Below the pieces are notes generated by a model, which was not told the origin of the DNA, searched no databases, and was given only the letters and a program-made list of their open reading frames with translations. The translations under genes and the position numbers were made by a program. From contig JBBRTW010000243.1 in assembly GCA_038244055.1 (NCBI GenBank), positions 1-10,586 of the forward strand: 10,586 nt of DNA, read 5' to 3'. Source of the DNA: DASPKW01 sp038244055. GTDB lineage: Bacteria > Planctomycetota > Phycisphaerae > Tepidisphaerales > Tepidisphaeraceae. The first letter of the stretch is position 1, and every line of letters starts with the position of its first letter. Below, in pieces: positions 4,564 through 10,586 of the stretch.

Positions 4564-5691
4564 ATGAAATCCCACCCCCTCCGCACCACCGTCATCGGCT
4601 CCTACCCCTTCCCCGGCTGGCTCGAGTTCTCCGCCCAGAATCTCGACAAGTTCGGGCCCGATGATCTCAAGGAACTCCAGGAAGACGCCGCCATCGTCGC
4701 CATGCACGACCAGATCGCGGCCGGCCTCGACGTCATCACCGATGGCGAGCAGACCCGCCTCGACTTCAATCTTTCCTTCTACGGCTACATCGAGGGCATC
4801 GAGCTCGAATCCGCCCCCCCGCGCCATTTCGGCCCCCCCGCCCACGACCAGCGCGGCACACATAAAGTCACCTCCGATCTCCGCGCCACCCGAGGCCTCG
4901 GCGCGGTCGAAGAATTCACCAGACTCCAGCGCCTGGCTTCCGCAACTCATTTCTCGCAACTCGCAACTCGCAACCCACAACTCGCATCCAGCAACTCGCA
5001 GCCCGCAACTCACAACTCGCAACCCGCAACTCACAACTCGCCTTCCCTCAAGGCCTCCGTCCCCGGCCCCTACACGCTCTCCGGCCGGCTCCTCCCCAAT
5101 GCCCAGTACAAAGACCGCTGGGCCCTCACCGAAGCCCTCCTCCCGCTCGTCCGCGCCGAGCTCGAAGCCCTCGTCAAAGCCGGCTGCCGCGAGATCTGCG
5201 TCGATGAGCCTTCCATGTCCTGCTACGCCCACAACCAGGACCCCAAGCGCTTCGTCGATATCTTCAACCGCACCATCGAGCCGGTGGTCGGAAAATGCCG
5301 CCTGGCCACCCACCTCTGCTTTGGCAACTACAAAGCCCGCGCTGTCGGCCCGCGCCAGTACGCTCCCATGTTCCCCGCCTTCCTCGACATGAAAGTCGAT
5401 GAAATGCACCTCGAAATGGCCAGCCGCGAGTTCGCCGAGATCCAGGCTATCGCCCCCATCTCCAAAAAGATGGATGTCGCCATCGGCATCATCGATGTGA
5501 AGTCCTACTACATCGAAACGCCCAAAGACGTCGCCGACCGCGTCAAACTCTGCCTCAAGCACGCCCCCGCCGACCGCCTCGTCTTCGCCCCCGATTGCGG
5601 CCTCTCCCAGACCGCCCGCTGGGCCGCCAAACAGAAGCTGGCCAACATGTGCGAAGGCGTGCGCATGGTCCGCAAAGAGCTGGGAATCTGA
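4564..5691 (+). CDS. MetE-like cobalamin-independent methionine synthase family protein (C-terminal domain only)
   Basis: The 375-residue product covers only the catalytic barrel of MetE; full MetE is about 750 residues with an extra N-terminal half. Visible landmarks are TTVIGSYPFPG (8-18), DVITDGEQTRLDF (56-68), VPGPYTLSG (166-174), CVDEPSM (212-218), and the probable zinc ligands His250 and Cys252 (THLCFGN), Glu284 (MHLEMASREF) and Cys345 (PDCGLSQ). It should transfer a methyl group to a thiol, probably homocysteine, in the cytoplasm. Short core-MetE proteins that do not use folate directly are known, so the methyl donor may be a corrinoid protein or another carrier, and a thiol other than homocysteine is possible. 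The ATG follows the HNH stop by 11 bases with AGGAA (4551-4555) as ribosome binding site, so it is likely translated from the same message. Residues about 128-160 are an Asn/Gln/Ser/Thr/Pro-rich insert made by a 7-base DNA repeat, lying just before the conserved VPGPYTL strand. Confidence 0.85.
   Translation: MKSHPLRTTVIGSYPFPGWLEFSAQNLDKFGPDDLKELQEDAAIVAMHDQIAAGLDVITDGEQTRLDFNLSFYGYIEGIELESAPPRHFGPPAHDQRGTHKVTSDLRATRGLGAVEEFTRLQRLASATHFSQLATRNPQLASSNSQPATHNSQPATHNSPSLKASVPGPYTLSGRLLPNAQYKDRWALTEALLPLVRAELEALVKAGCREICVDEPSMSCYAHNQDPKRFVDIFNRTIEPVVGKCRLATHLCFGNYKARAVGPRQYAPMFPAFLDMKVDEMHLEMASREFAEIQAIAPISKKMDVAIGIIDVKSYYIETPKDVADRVKLCLKHAPADRLVFAPDCGLSQTARWAAKQKLANMCEGVRMVRKELGI
4941..5038 (+). 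repeat. Array of 14 degenerate 7-base units (CGCAACT type) inside the MetE-like gene
   Basis: Units are mainly CGCAACT, CACAACT and CGCAACC; a larger 21-base order (CGCAACT, CACAACT, CGCAACC) is visible from 5004, with the first two units repeated after it. Because 21 bases equal seven codons, the protein shows NSQPATH twice in a row (residues 144-157). The frame is kept through the array and both flanks carry conserved MetE sequence, so the insert is translated. Confidence 0.95.
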
Positions 5692-5889
5692 TTTGGCGCC
5701 CGCCTTAGCCCGGATTATTCACCACGAAAAACACGAAATGCACGAAGAGGAATGAGCCAGAGGACTTAGAGTCAAAAAAACGGTAATCGGTGAATTGCAC
5801 GTTGCGCAAATTTTATTTCTACCCTTTTCCGGTCTTCTTCGTGCCCTTCGTGTTTTTCGTGGTTCATCGGAATTATTCGAGTTAGCCGC
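5692..5889. other. 198-base gap between convergent genes
   Basis: This gap separates the plus-strand MetE-like gene from the minus-strand propeller gene. It is more AT-rich than its surroundings and holds a TTAGCCCGG piece (5705-5713) shared with the 18-base array, and a long inverted repeat (5722-5862). I see no open reading frame of substance, tRNA or classic hairpin-plus-T terminator. Confidence 0.7.
5722..5862. repeat. 29-base inverted repeat, 26 of 29 matching, with 83-base centre
   Basis: The left arm (5722-5750) begins CCACGAAAAACACGAA; the right arm (5834-5862) is its reverse complement with three mismatches. Each arm is itself built from CACGAA-type steps. Related CACGAA-rich repeats are common in intergenic DNA of planctomycetes and some other phyla as I recall. 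It could form a long stem ending transcription from both sides, or be a small non-autonomous element. No target-site duplication is evident. Confidence 0.85.
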
Positions 5890-7143
5890 TCACTCCCCGA
5901 TGCAATACAAATTCTCCCACGTTCGAATGTAAATCCGTCCGCCCGAAATCGCCGGCGATGCGTTCACATGTTCCCCCAGGTCGTTGGTTGCCAGCAGCTT
6001 GAACTCCTTCGGATCCGGCGCGAACACAAACGTCGTCCCCTTCTGGCTCGTCGCATACAACCGATCCGCCGCCCCCACGATGCTCGCCCAGAAACTCTGC
6101 CCCGGCCATTTCTGCATCCACGTCGCCTTCCCCGTCATCACATCAAAACACTGGATCGCCGGCTCCCCCACCGTGTACACATGATTCCCCACCACCACCC
6201 CCGACCCGATCCGCTGCGGATTCCCATTCGCGTTCCGCCACAGCCGCGTCGGCGCATCGGCCGGCCCCTGCCCCAGTTTGAACCCCACCGCCGCCCCGCC
6301 GTACCCCGCCATCGCGATCCCCACCCCCGCCTCGGCCGCGATCATCACATCCGTATACGCCAGATCCCCCGCCCCATCGGCCGACCACAGCACCTTCCCC
6401 GTCTTCAGATCGTATCCATTCACCTGCCCGCTCTGGAAAATCAGCAGTTCATCCTGCCCGCCGATCTTCGCCACAATCGGGCTGCTCCACGACCCCACCC
6501 AACCCTTGGTCTCCGGCGATTTATCATCCGCCGCCCTCGGCTCATCGTGCTTCCAAATTTGCGTTCCATCCGCCTTATTCACCGCCAGCACGAACGACCG
6601 CGCCCCCGGCCCGCAGTTGATGTAGGCCGTCTCTCCGACGATCAATCGCGAACCCGCATATCCCCAGATATGCCGGAACGAGCCCGTATCGTTCTTCCAA
6701 AGCTCCTTCCCCTCCAGGTCGTACCCATACAGCCCGGCCGACCCGTGCCAGACCACCACCATCTTCCCATCCGTCGCCGGCGTTGAGGCGCAGTATTGAT
6801 TGGTGGCGTGGGTTGGCTCTTTCTGATCGTACTGAACCGTCTTCACCCACAACTGCTTGCCGCTGTTCTTATCGAAGCAGTAAAGACTCCGCTTGTTCCC
6901 GCCCGAATCCTCCGCGCAGGTCACCAGCACCTTGTCGCCCGTCACCACCGGGCTGGAATTTCCCTGCCGGGGCAGTTTCACCTTCCATAGAATGTTCTTG
7001 CTCTTGCTCCATTCCAGCGGCGCTTTCGCCTCCGCCGATTTCCCATCCCGCGCCGGCCCGCGGAAAAATGGCCAATCCTCCGCAAAACCGCTCGCCGCAC
7101 AGGCCAGAACGCCGAAAAACGTCAGGATCATCCTCGATCGCAT
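5890..7143 (-). CDS. Exported PQQ-like beta-propeller repeat protein
   Basis: Read from ATG 7143, this is a 417-residue protein. A signal peptide is visible at residues 1-21 (MRSRMILTFFGVLACAASGFA) with cleavage likely before Glu22, so it works in the periplasm or outside the cell. The mature part opens with DWPFFRGPARDG, then shows seven or eight propeller blades with recurring S-P-V/I-V, L-Y-x-F/Y-D and G-K-x-L-W motifs, for example KNSGKQLWVK, LEGKELWKN and LKTGKVLWSA, ending YIRTWENLYCIGE. The fold resembles BamB and PQQ dehydrogenases, but no catalytic PQQ residues or heme site can be pointed to, so an enzyme role should not be assumed. Such stand-alone propellers are abundant in planctomycetes and largely uncharacterised. 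An in-frame ATG at 7179 exists, but GGAG 7 bases before 7143 and the signal peptide favour 7143. It is convergent with the MetE-like gene and divergent from the E1 gene. Confidence 0.88.
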   Translation of the reverse strand: MRSRMILTFFGVLACAASGFAEDWPFFRGPARDGKSAEAKAPLEWSKSKNILWKVKLPRQGNSSPVVTGDKVLVTCAEDSGGNKRSLYCFDKNSGKQLWVKTVQYDQKEPTHATNQYCASTPATDGKMVVVWHGSAGLYGYDLEGKELWKNDTGSFRHIWGYAGSRLIVGETAYINCGPGARSFVLAVNKADGTQIWKHDEPRAADDKSPETKGWVGSWSSPIVAKIGGQDELLIFQSGQVNGYDLKTGKVLWSADGAGDLAYTDVMIAAEAGVGIAMAGYGGAAVGFKLGQGPADAPTRLWRNANGNPQRIGSGVVVGNHVYTVGEPAIQCFDVMTGKATWMQKWPGQSFWASIVGAADRLYATSQKGTTFVFAPDPKEFKLLATNDLGEHVNASPAISGGRIYIRTWENLYCIGE

Positions 7144-7191
7144 TTCAGGTCTCCTTCTCGAATTAAACCCCCCAGCCATCTTTCTCGTACT

Positions 7192-7219
7192 ATCTTAGGT
7201 TACATCCGCGACTGTGCAA
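7192..7219 (-). promoter_or_regulatory. Candidate promoter of the propeller gene
   Basis: On the minus strand TTGCAC (7219-7214) is followed after 16 bases by TAAGAT (7197-7192). This would start transcription roughly 40 bases before ATG 7143. GGTTAC (7198-7203) and GTAACC (7228-7233) form a 6-base inverted repeat overlapping this region. Box matches are moderate only. Confidence 0.35.
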
Positions 7220-7244
7220 AGGATTGCGTAACCTCCATGAGGTT

Positions 7245-7277
7245 GGTAAGACTTACCCGAATGAGGCGCTGGCCTCA
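7245..7277. promoter_or_regulatory. Two short dyads in the divergent region before the E1 gene
   Basis: GGTAAGACTTACC (7245-7257) is a perfect palindrome around a central A. TGAGGC (7262-7267) and GCCTCA (7272-7277) pair across a 4-base gap. Both lie just upstream of a TATAAT box, in operator position. No regulator gene is adjacent to assign them to. Confidence 0.4.
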
Positions 7278-7291
7278 GGGTCCTCCGCGTC

Positions 7292-7297
7292 TATAAT
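7292..7297 (+). promoter_or_regulatory. Consensus -10 box for the E1 gene
   Basis: TATAAT is a perfect -10 match on the plus strand. At 17 bases spacing the -35 position reads CTGGCC, which is poor, so an activator may be needed if this is real. It would give a leader of about 110 bases before ATG 7416. Confidence 0.4.
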
Positions 7298-7392
7298 CCC
7301 TACCCGCGTGGTCCGGTAGTGCAACCACAACCCGAGGCCGTCTCTGCGCCTTCCGATGTCGAAAGCGCGCCCGAGTCGGCTCAACCCTGTGC

Positions 7393-7415
7393 GGCTCACC
7401 CGAGCCATATTTTTT
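7393..7415 (+). terminator. Terminator-like hairpin and T-run touching the E1 start codon
   Basis: GGCTC (7393-7397), loop ACCC, GAGCC (7402-7406), then ATA and a run of six T (7410-7415), immediately followed by ATG 7416. A second GGCTC at 7378-7382 could pair with the same GAGCC instead. The stem is only 5 bases, so this may be chance. If real, it would be an attenuator or would limit ribosome access to the start. Confidence 0.3.
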
Positions 7416-10388
7416 ATGTCACAGTTTGATTTCGCGAACTTCGATTTTATCAACCGCGCCAACGCCGAATACATCGACCTCCTCTTCCGAAAATACCAGA
7501 CGGACCCGCGCTCGGTCGATTCCCACTGGCGGGCCTTCTTCACCGGTTTCGAGGCTGGCGGCGGCCGCCAGATCGTCAACACCGCCGGCGGCACCGGCCC
7601 CATGTCCTACGAAGACCTGGTCCACGCCTACCGCGAGCTCGGCCACTTCGTCGCCCATCTCGATCCCCTCGGCCACAACCGCCCCAACCACCCCCTGCTC
7701 GATCTCTCCGAGTTCGGCCTGACCATCAACGACCTCGACCGCACCGTCGGCAGCGGCACCTTCCTCGGCGCAACCGATGGCACCCTCCGCGATCTCATCG
7801 AAAAACTCCGCGCCACCTACTGCGGCAATATCGGCGTCGAGTTCATGGAAATCTCCGACAAAGCCCAGCGCGAATGGCTCATCCAGCGCATGGAGCCGGT
7901 CCTCAACCGCCCCGCCGTCACCCCAGCCGACGCCAAAAACATCCTCTACCAGATTGCCGCCGCCCAGGGTTTCGAGGAATACTGCCAGCAGACCTTCGTC
8001 GGCAAGAAGCGATTCTCGATTGAAGGCGCGGAAGCCATTATCCCCCTCATGAACGCCCTGATCGATGATGGCGTCAACCTCGGCGTCGAGGAAATGGTCA
8101 CCGGTATGGCCCATCGCGGCCGTCTGAGTGTACTGGCCCATGTCCTCAACAAGCCCTATGAAATGATCCTCGCCGAGTTCGAAGAACGCGGCGCTGAAGA
8201 AAAAGAGGGCGATGGCGATGTCAAATACCACATGGGCTTCTCAAACGACCGCACGGTCAACGGCAAGAAAGTCCACCTGGCCCTCTCCTACAACCCCAGC
8301 CATCTCGAGCTCGTCAACCCCATCGTCGAAGGCATCGTCCGCGCCAAGCAGTATTACCTCAAGGATGACACCCGCACTCGCGTCGTCCCCCTGCTGATCC
8401 ACGGCGACGCCGCCTTCACCGGCCAGGGCATCGTCATGGAAACGCTCGGCCTCTCCGAAATGCCCTACTGGCGCACCGGCGGCACCATCCACGTCATCAT
8501 CAACAACCAGATCGGCTTCACCACGATGCCGAAGCAGGGCCGCTTCACCCCCTACCCCACCGACATCGCCAAGGCCATTCAAGCCCCCGTCTTCCACGTC
8601 AACGGCGATGACCCCGAGGCCTGCGTCCACGCCGCCAAACTCGCCGTCGCCTTCCGCCAGCAGTTCCACTGCGATGTCATGATCGATGTCTGGTGCTATC
8701 GCCGTCACGGCCACAACGAGGCCGATGAACCCGAATATACCCAACCGGTCATGTACCGCGAGATCAAGGCCCACACCCGCCCGCGCGAGCTCTACGCCGA
8801 GAAACTCATCGCCGAAGCAAAGCTCACGCCCGCGGAATTCGAGAAGATGAAGGCCGAGGCCAAAGCCCGATTCGAAGAAGCGCGGCATAAAGCCCTCGAA
8901 GACAGGCCCAAGCATTCGATCACCATGTTCGGCGGCGTCTGGAAGGACATGAGCCGCTCCGGCGCGGATCTGTCGGCCGATACCAAGGTGCCCCTCGACA
9001 TGATCAAGAAGATCGGCGAACGGGCCACGGTCATGCCCTCCGACTTCACCGTCCATCCCAAGATTCAGCGCCAGGTGCTCGATGCCCGCCGCGATATGAC
9101 CGCCGGCAAGCGGGCCATCGACTGGGGCTGCGGCGAGATGTTCGCCCTCGGCGCGATGCTTCTCGAAGGCACCCCCATCCGCTTCGTCGGCCAGGATGCT
9201 CAGCGCGGCACCTTCTCCCACCGCCACGCCTGCCTCCACGATTACAACAACGGCAAAAAGTATTACCCACTCGCCAATATCGATCCCAACCAGGCCCCGA
9301 TTATCATCGTCAACACGATGCTCTCGGAACTGGCCGTCCTCGGCTTCGAATACGGCTTTTCCTCCGCCGACCCCCGCAACATGGTCCTCTGGGAAGCCCA
9401 GTTCGGCGATTTCGTCAACGGCGCGCAGGCCATCATCGATCAGTTCCTCGCCGCCGCCGAATCCAAGTGGGCCAAGATGTGCGGCCTGGCCCTGCTCCTC
9501 CCCCACGGCTACGAAGGCCAGGGCCCCGAGCATTCCTACGCCTACCTCGACCGCTTCCTCGCCCTCTGCGCCGATGCCAACATGCAGGTCTGCATCCCCA
9601 GTATCCCCAGCCAGTATTTCCACGTCCTCCGCCGCCAGATGAAGCGCAAGTTCCGCAAGCCGCTCATCCTCATGATGCCCAAGAGCCTCCTGCGCGATGA
9701 GAAATCCACCTCCACCCTCGAGGAGTTCACCCAGGGCACGTTCCGCCTGGTCATCGACGACCCCGCCGGGCCCGATGCCGGCCGAGTTCGCCGAATCCTC
9801 TTCTGCGGCGGCAAGATTTACTTCGCCCTCGATGCCGCCCGCAACAAGCACAAGCTCGATGATGTCGCCCTGGTCCGCGTCGAGCAGTTCTACCCCTTCC
9901 CCGAAAAAGAAATCCGCGCCACTCTCACCAAATACCGCAACGCCACCGAAGTCGCCTGGGTCCAGGAAGAACCCGAAAACCGCGGTGCCTGGCGCTTCAT
10001 GGATGCCAACCTCCGCAAGGTCCTCTCCGAAACCCACGTCCTCACCTATTTCGGCCGCGAAGAAGCCGCCAGCCCCGCCACCGGCGCTTACAAGATCCAC
10101 AAGCTCGAAGAAGAAGAACTGATCGGCCACGCCCTGGAAATCCCCGCCCGCCAGTCCCTCGCCACCCCACCCGGCGGGAATGGCGTCGCCATCGGAGCGG
10201 GATCGCCCGTCACCATCGGAGCGGGATCGCCCGTCGCCATCGGAGCGGGAATGCCCATCGCAGTCGGCGCGCCCGTCACCGTCGTCGTCCGCCCCGACCT
10301 CACCGCCGCATCAACCAGTTCCAGCGCCCCATCGCTCGGCGCACCCGGCGCAAAAATAACCGCCGAAAAAAGCGCCGCCAGAGAATGA
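7416..10388 (+). CDS. sucA: 2-oxoglutarate dehydrogenase E1 component (thiamine diphosphate-dependent)
   Basis: From ATG 7416 the product has 990 residues. It decarboxylates 2-oxoglutarate with thiamine diphosphate and passes the succinyl group to the E2 lipoyl domain in the citric acid cycle. The N-terminal FDFINRANAEYIDLLFRKYQ tail is the E2-binding type. Core motifs are intact: MAHRGRL (His233), YNPSHLE (His296), HGDAAFTGQG (from His329), HVNGDDPEAC (Asn396), RRHGHNEADEP (429-439), FGDFVNGAQ and HGYEGQGPEHS (from His697). The usual HSSAR after this last motif reads HSYAY (706-710). Residues from about 908 to 990 form a Gly/Ala/Pro/Ser-rich extension not found in the E. coli enzyme (933 residues). 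An earlier in-frame ATG at 7356 would add 20 residues, but the family N-terminus begins at 7416; neither start has a Shine-Dalgarno site. No E2 or E3 gene follows, so the complex is encoded at separate loci. Confidence 0.95.
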   Translation: MSQFDFANFDFINRANAEYIDLLFRKYQTDPRSVDSHWRAFFTGFEAGGGRQIVNTAGGTGPMSYEDLVHAYRELGHFVAHLDPLGHNRPNHPLLDLSEFGLTINDLDRTVGSGTFLGATDGTLRDLIEKLRATYCGNIGVEFMEISDKAQREWLIQRMEPVLNRPAVTPADAKNILYQIAAAQGFEEYCQQTFVGKKRFSIEGAEAIIPLMNALIDDGVNLGVEEMVTGMAHRGRLSVLAHVLNKPYEMILAEFEERGAEEKEGDGDVKYHMGFSNDRTVNGKKVHLALSYNPSHLELVNPIVEGIVRAKQYYLKDDTRTRVVPLLIHGDAAFTGQGIVMETLGLSEMPYWRTGGTIHVIINNQIGFTTMPKQGRFTPYPTDIAKAIQAPVFHVNGDDPEACVHAAKLAVAFRQQFHCDVMIDVWCYRRHGHNEADEPEYTQPVMYREIKAHTRPRELYAEKLIAEAKLTPAEFEKMKAEAKARFEEARHKALEDRPKHSITMFGGVWKDMSRSGADLSADTKVPLDMIKKIGERATVMPSDFTVHPKIQRQVLDARRDMTAGKRAIDWGCGEMFALGAMLLEGTPIRFVGQDAQRGTFSHRHACLHDYNNGKKYYPLANIDPNQAPIIIVNTMLSELAVLGFEYGFSSADPRNMVLWEAQFGDFVNGAQAIIDQFLAAAESKWAKMCGLALLLPHGYEGQGPEHSYAYLDRFLALCADANMQVCIPSIPSQYFHVLRRQMKRKFRKPLILMMPKSLLRDEKSTSTLEEFTQGTFRLVIDDPAGPDAGRVRRILFCGGKIYFALDAARNKHKLDDVALVRVEQFYPFPEKEIRATLTKYRNATEVAWVQEEPENRGAWRFMDANLRKVLSETHVLTYFGREEAASPATGAYKIHKLEEEELIGHALEIPARQSLATPPGGNGVAIGAGSPVTIGAGSPVAIGAGMPIAVGAPVTVVVRPDLTAASTSSSAPSLGAPGAKITAEKSAARE
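10185..10256 (+). repeat. Three tandem 24-base units coding the E1 C-terminal tail
   Basis: Units start at 10185, 10209 and 10233; the common core is ATCGGAGCGGGATCGCCC, with two changed bases in the third copy, and a shortened fourth-like copy follows. Each unit is eight codons, giving V-A/T-I-G-A-G-S/M-P three times in the protein (from about residue 924). Confidence 0.95.
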
Positions 10389-10404
10389 TGCCCATTCGCC
10401 GCCT

Positions 10405-10438
10405 ACCCCCTCTCCTGTACTCGGGAGAGGGCGGGGGT
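10405..10438. repeat. REP-like hairpin between convergent genes
   Basis: CCCTCTCC (10408-10415), 8-base loop, GGAGAGGG (10424-10431) form a perfect stem. The outer ACC (10405-10407) can add pairs with the G-run and T after an unpaired C at 10432. The GGGAGAGGG...GGGGGTGAGGG wording is like a widely dispersed bacterial intergenic repeat I recall. It lies 17 bases after the E1 stop and could end transcription from both sides, though no T-run follows. Confidence 0.7.
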
Positions 10439-10473
10439 GAGGGCGAACGTCAATTCGCGCCCCAGTCAATTCC

Positions 10474-10586
10474 TCAATCAAAAGCCCTCACATAACACGA
10501 TCGCCGCTCATCATACCTCAGCTTCGCTCGAATCTCCGCCAGCCACTGCTGCCGATACGCGCCGGGCCCCTTCTCCTTATAGGCAA
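10474..10586 (-). CDS. C-terminal end of an unidentified protein, 5' part outside window
   Basis: On the minus strand an open frame enters from the window edge and ends at TGA (10476-10474). It shows 36 residues starting AYKEKGPGAYRQQWLAEIRA and ending RSCYVRAFD. The codon pattern (G-rich sense strand) fits the other minus-strand genes here, and the frame ends just after the intergenic hairpin, which supports a real gene convergent with the E1 gene. The residues look like a charged helix followed by a short strand. I do not recognise the family. Confidence 0.55.
   Translation of the reverse strand, partial: AYKEKGPGAYRQQWLAEIRAKLRYDERRSCYVRAFD

Noticed and set aside
2916..5038. Heptamer arrays as a CRISPR array
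   Set aside because: Units are 7 bases with no spacers, and no cas genes are present.
4543..5562. Minus-strand open frame opposite the MetE-like gene
   Set aside because: The plus strand carries clear MetE motifs and a ribosome binding site; the antisense product is biased and includes the heptamer repeat read backwards.
7198..7330. Possible tRNA or riboswitch before the E1 gene
   Set aside because: Several short dyads exist, but no cloverleaf, T-loop or known riboswitch core could be drawn.
7356..7415. Earlier start for the E1 gene adding 20 residues
   Set aside because: The added residues are not like known E1 N-termini, and the family start matches MSQFDFANFDFI at 7416; not fully excluded.
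8241..10130. Very long minus-strand open frame (629 codons) opposite the E1 gene
   Set aside because: It is the antisense shadow of a strongly conserved E1 coding sequence and its translation is low-complexity Gly/Ala/Glu/Asp-rich with no family signature.

Overview
The window looks like chromosomal DNA of a GC-rich bacterium, most likely a planctomycete, possibly of the Phycisphaerae type. The best clues are an exported PQQ-type beta-propeller protein that opens its mature part with the W-x-x-F-R-G-P-x-x-D-G signature common in Planctomycetota and Verrucomicrobiota, a small acidic protein paired with an HNH nuclease (a pairing I associate with planctomycetes), and frequent starts without a Shine-Dalgarno sequence. 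The + strand is much richer in C than G whichever strand the gene lies on, so the region probably sits on one replication arm. The phylum call is inference from family signatures; no rRNA or other marker gene is present.

Layout. A GntR-headed, LacI-like sensor regulator (1-971, minus, 3' end cut by the window) diverges from a plus-strand run: an SDR oxidoreductase (1083-1874), a ROK-family sugar kinase (2017-2907) and a SIS-domain phosphosugar protein (3009-3788). This reads as a carbohydrate-use cluster under local control. The same direction continues with a small protein and an HNH nuclease (3852-4552), both with clear ribosome binding sites and a base composition unlike their neighbours, and then a short MetE-like, cobalamin-independent methionine synthase family protein (4564-5691). 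After a 198-base gap carrying a long inverted repeat comes a convergent secreted beta-propeller protein (5890-7143, minus). It diverges from a complete 2-oxoglutarate dehydrogenase E1 gene (7416-10388). The window ends in the last 36 codons of an unidentified minus-strand gene.

The unusual part is the short repeats. Three arrays of different 7-base units occur within about 2.1 kb: two lie back to back between the kinase and SIS genes, and one lies inside the MetE-like coding sequence, where it is translated as a roughly 33-residue Asn/Gln/Ser/Thr/Pro-rich insert. There are also four tandem 18-base units ending in a perfect hairpin and overlapping the SDR stop codon, a two-copy 16-base repeat in front of the kinase, a 29-base inverted repeat (26 of 29 matching) between convergent genes, and a 24-base repeat that builds an Ile-Gly-Ala-Gly-Ser-Pro tail on the E1 protein. 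I see no CRISPR array, insertion sequence, prophage, tRNA or rRNA. I do not see a convincing wholly new multi-gene system; the best leads are the expressed repeat insert, the HNH pair and the leader of the E1 gene.
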